From Chitinophagaceae bacterium (GTDB lineage Bacteria; Bacteroidota; Bacteroidia; Chitinophagales; Chitinophagaceae), in NCBI GenBank assembly GCA_024643645.1, contig JAHEMN010000021.1:1-33988 (forward strand): a stretch of DNA of 33,988 nt, read 5' to 3'. The translations under genes and the position numbers were made by a program. Below, one piece after another: positions 33,377-33,988 of this stretch. Within the stretch, counting starts at the first letter, position 1. The number at the start of each line of letters is the position of its first letter. Under the pieces are notes generated by a model. That model ran no database searches and was not told the DNA's origin. It saw nothing but the letters and a program-made list of their open reading frames with translations.

Positions 33377-33844
33377 TTAATTCTTTGAATAATTTTTTGG
33401 CAAAAGATTCAGTTCATCCAATAATCCAGCTGCTACTCCTTTACCTGGAGTCAAATTACGTATCTCCATAATCTTATCACTACGTAACACTATTTCAACA
33501 GATGTAACTATTTTATTTATTTTTTTACCTGTCTTTTTTAAGCTTTTCCAACCTTTTTTCAGTGCAGGCATTGTTTGGCTATGTGTTCCTTTAATTTTGA
33601 TCTTGGCTTTAAAAGTTTCTCCATCAGACGTCAGATCTACGATCTCAAATTTAGCATCCGGCATTCCCTCTTTTATTCTGCGATATATATCAAGATACTC
33701 ATCACCGCTAACTTCTTTCATCAGGATCACAGAACTAAACTTTCCATCAAGACATTCCTGTGCTTCTTCAAATCTATCTTTTCCAATAGCATTAAATACA
33801 TTCAGAATTACATCGTAATCCTGATAATTCATAACATTCATCAT
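33377..33844 (-). CDS. Uncharacterised cytoplasmic protein, possibly NTF2/SnoaL-like
   Basis: A 155-residue protein with no signal peptide. DYDVILNVFNAIGKDRFEEAQECLDGKFSSV resembles the paired N-terminal helices of SnoaL/NTF2-like domains ('v..ff.al...d...a...l...f'). The following EVSGDEYLDIYRRIKEGMPDAKFEIVDLTSDGETFKAKIKIKGTH fits the same family's helix and curved sheet. A basic segment KKGWKSLKKTGKKINK (~95-111) and GKGVAAGLLDELNLL near the end are additions. Two ATG codons open the frame; 33844 is used, with the alternatives 33841 and 33832. Catalytic residues cannot be assigned. Confidence 0.65.
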   Translation of the reverse strand: MMNVMNYQDYDVILNVFNAIGKDRFEEAQECLDGKFSSVILMKEVSGDEYLDIYRRIKEGMPDAKFEIVDLTSDGETFKAKIKIKGTHSQTMPALKKGWKSLKKTGKKINKIVTSVEIVLRSDKIMEIRNLTPGKGVAAGLLDELNLLPKNYSKN

Positions 33845-33988
33845 ATATAATTATTTTTTAAGTGAAAAATGGGGCGGAATTACCGCAGATTAGTCAGATA
33901 ATACGAAAAATATCGTTACAATCCAAATAAAAGTTCTTTCTTAATCCTAATTTTTATTAACAAGTTTTTGATTACCAAAGTATTACAA

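Noticed and set aside
1-33988. tRNA genes, CRISPR arrays, insertion sequences, phage genes
   Set aside because: Looked for T-loop-like GGTTCRA segments, regular direct repeats, transposase motifs and terminal inverted repeats; none convincing.

Overview
The window is AT-rich chromosomal DNA from a member of the Bacteroidota, most likely the Chitinophagaceae or a close relative (inference). The signs are a type IX secretion plug-type protein (DUF5103), a lipoprotein form of TamA (TamL-like), an archaeal/eukaryote-type ProRS, a PUA-less TruB, short AMP nucleosidase, starts with little Shine-Dalgarno sequence, and several upstream regions matching the Bacteroidota promoter pattern TTTG / TAnnTTTG. 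No mobile element, tRNA, rRNA operon, CRISPR array or phage gene was seen.

Layout. 1-3.9 kb: 3' end of a homocysteine S-methyltransferase, a 38-codon remnant-like ORF, a SulP anion transporter (-), a secreted beta-propeller-like protein, a small secreted protein and the SRP RNA gene. 4-8.1 kb: fructose-6-phosphate aldolase-type transaldolase, the DUF5103 protein (-), a LolC/E-like FtsX permease and a SpoU-type rRNA/tRNA methyltransferase (-). 8.1-11.2 kb: TamL-like outer-membrane assembly protein converging on truB. 11.2-18.6 kb: a tight minus-strand operon spoIIM-like, DUF4129, DUF4350, moxR, DUF58 (and probably truB), with a divergent small protein and an RDD membrane protein, then a small DUF5362-like membrane protein. 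18.6-23.4 kb: proS, a Tyr/Ser/Asn-rich lipoprotein, a FadL-like outer-membrane protein and a LolA-like protein. 23.4-30.2 kb: a stand-alone HsdR-N nuclease-fold protein, AMP nucleosidase plus a fused double-ATPase ABC protein, and a 1268-residue TraB/GumN protein. 30.2-34 kb: a structured leader RNA and queA, a cytoplasmic DsbA-like protein with an altered active site, a 646-bp gene-free gap, and two small uncharacterised proteins.

Functionally the region is dominated by envelope biogenesis (TamL, LolC/E-like, LolA-like, FadL-like, DUF5103, the MoxR/DUF58 membrane operon) and tRNA/translation functions (TruB, SpoU MTase, ProRS, QueA, SRP RNA). Most of it is ordinary core genome. The most interesting items are the queA leader RNA, which has competing helices and resembles the SAM-I (S-box) riboswitch clan, and the domain build of the giant TraB protein. 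No clearly new multi-gene system was found.
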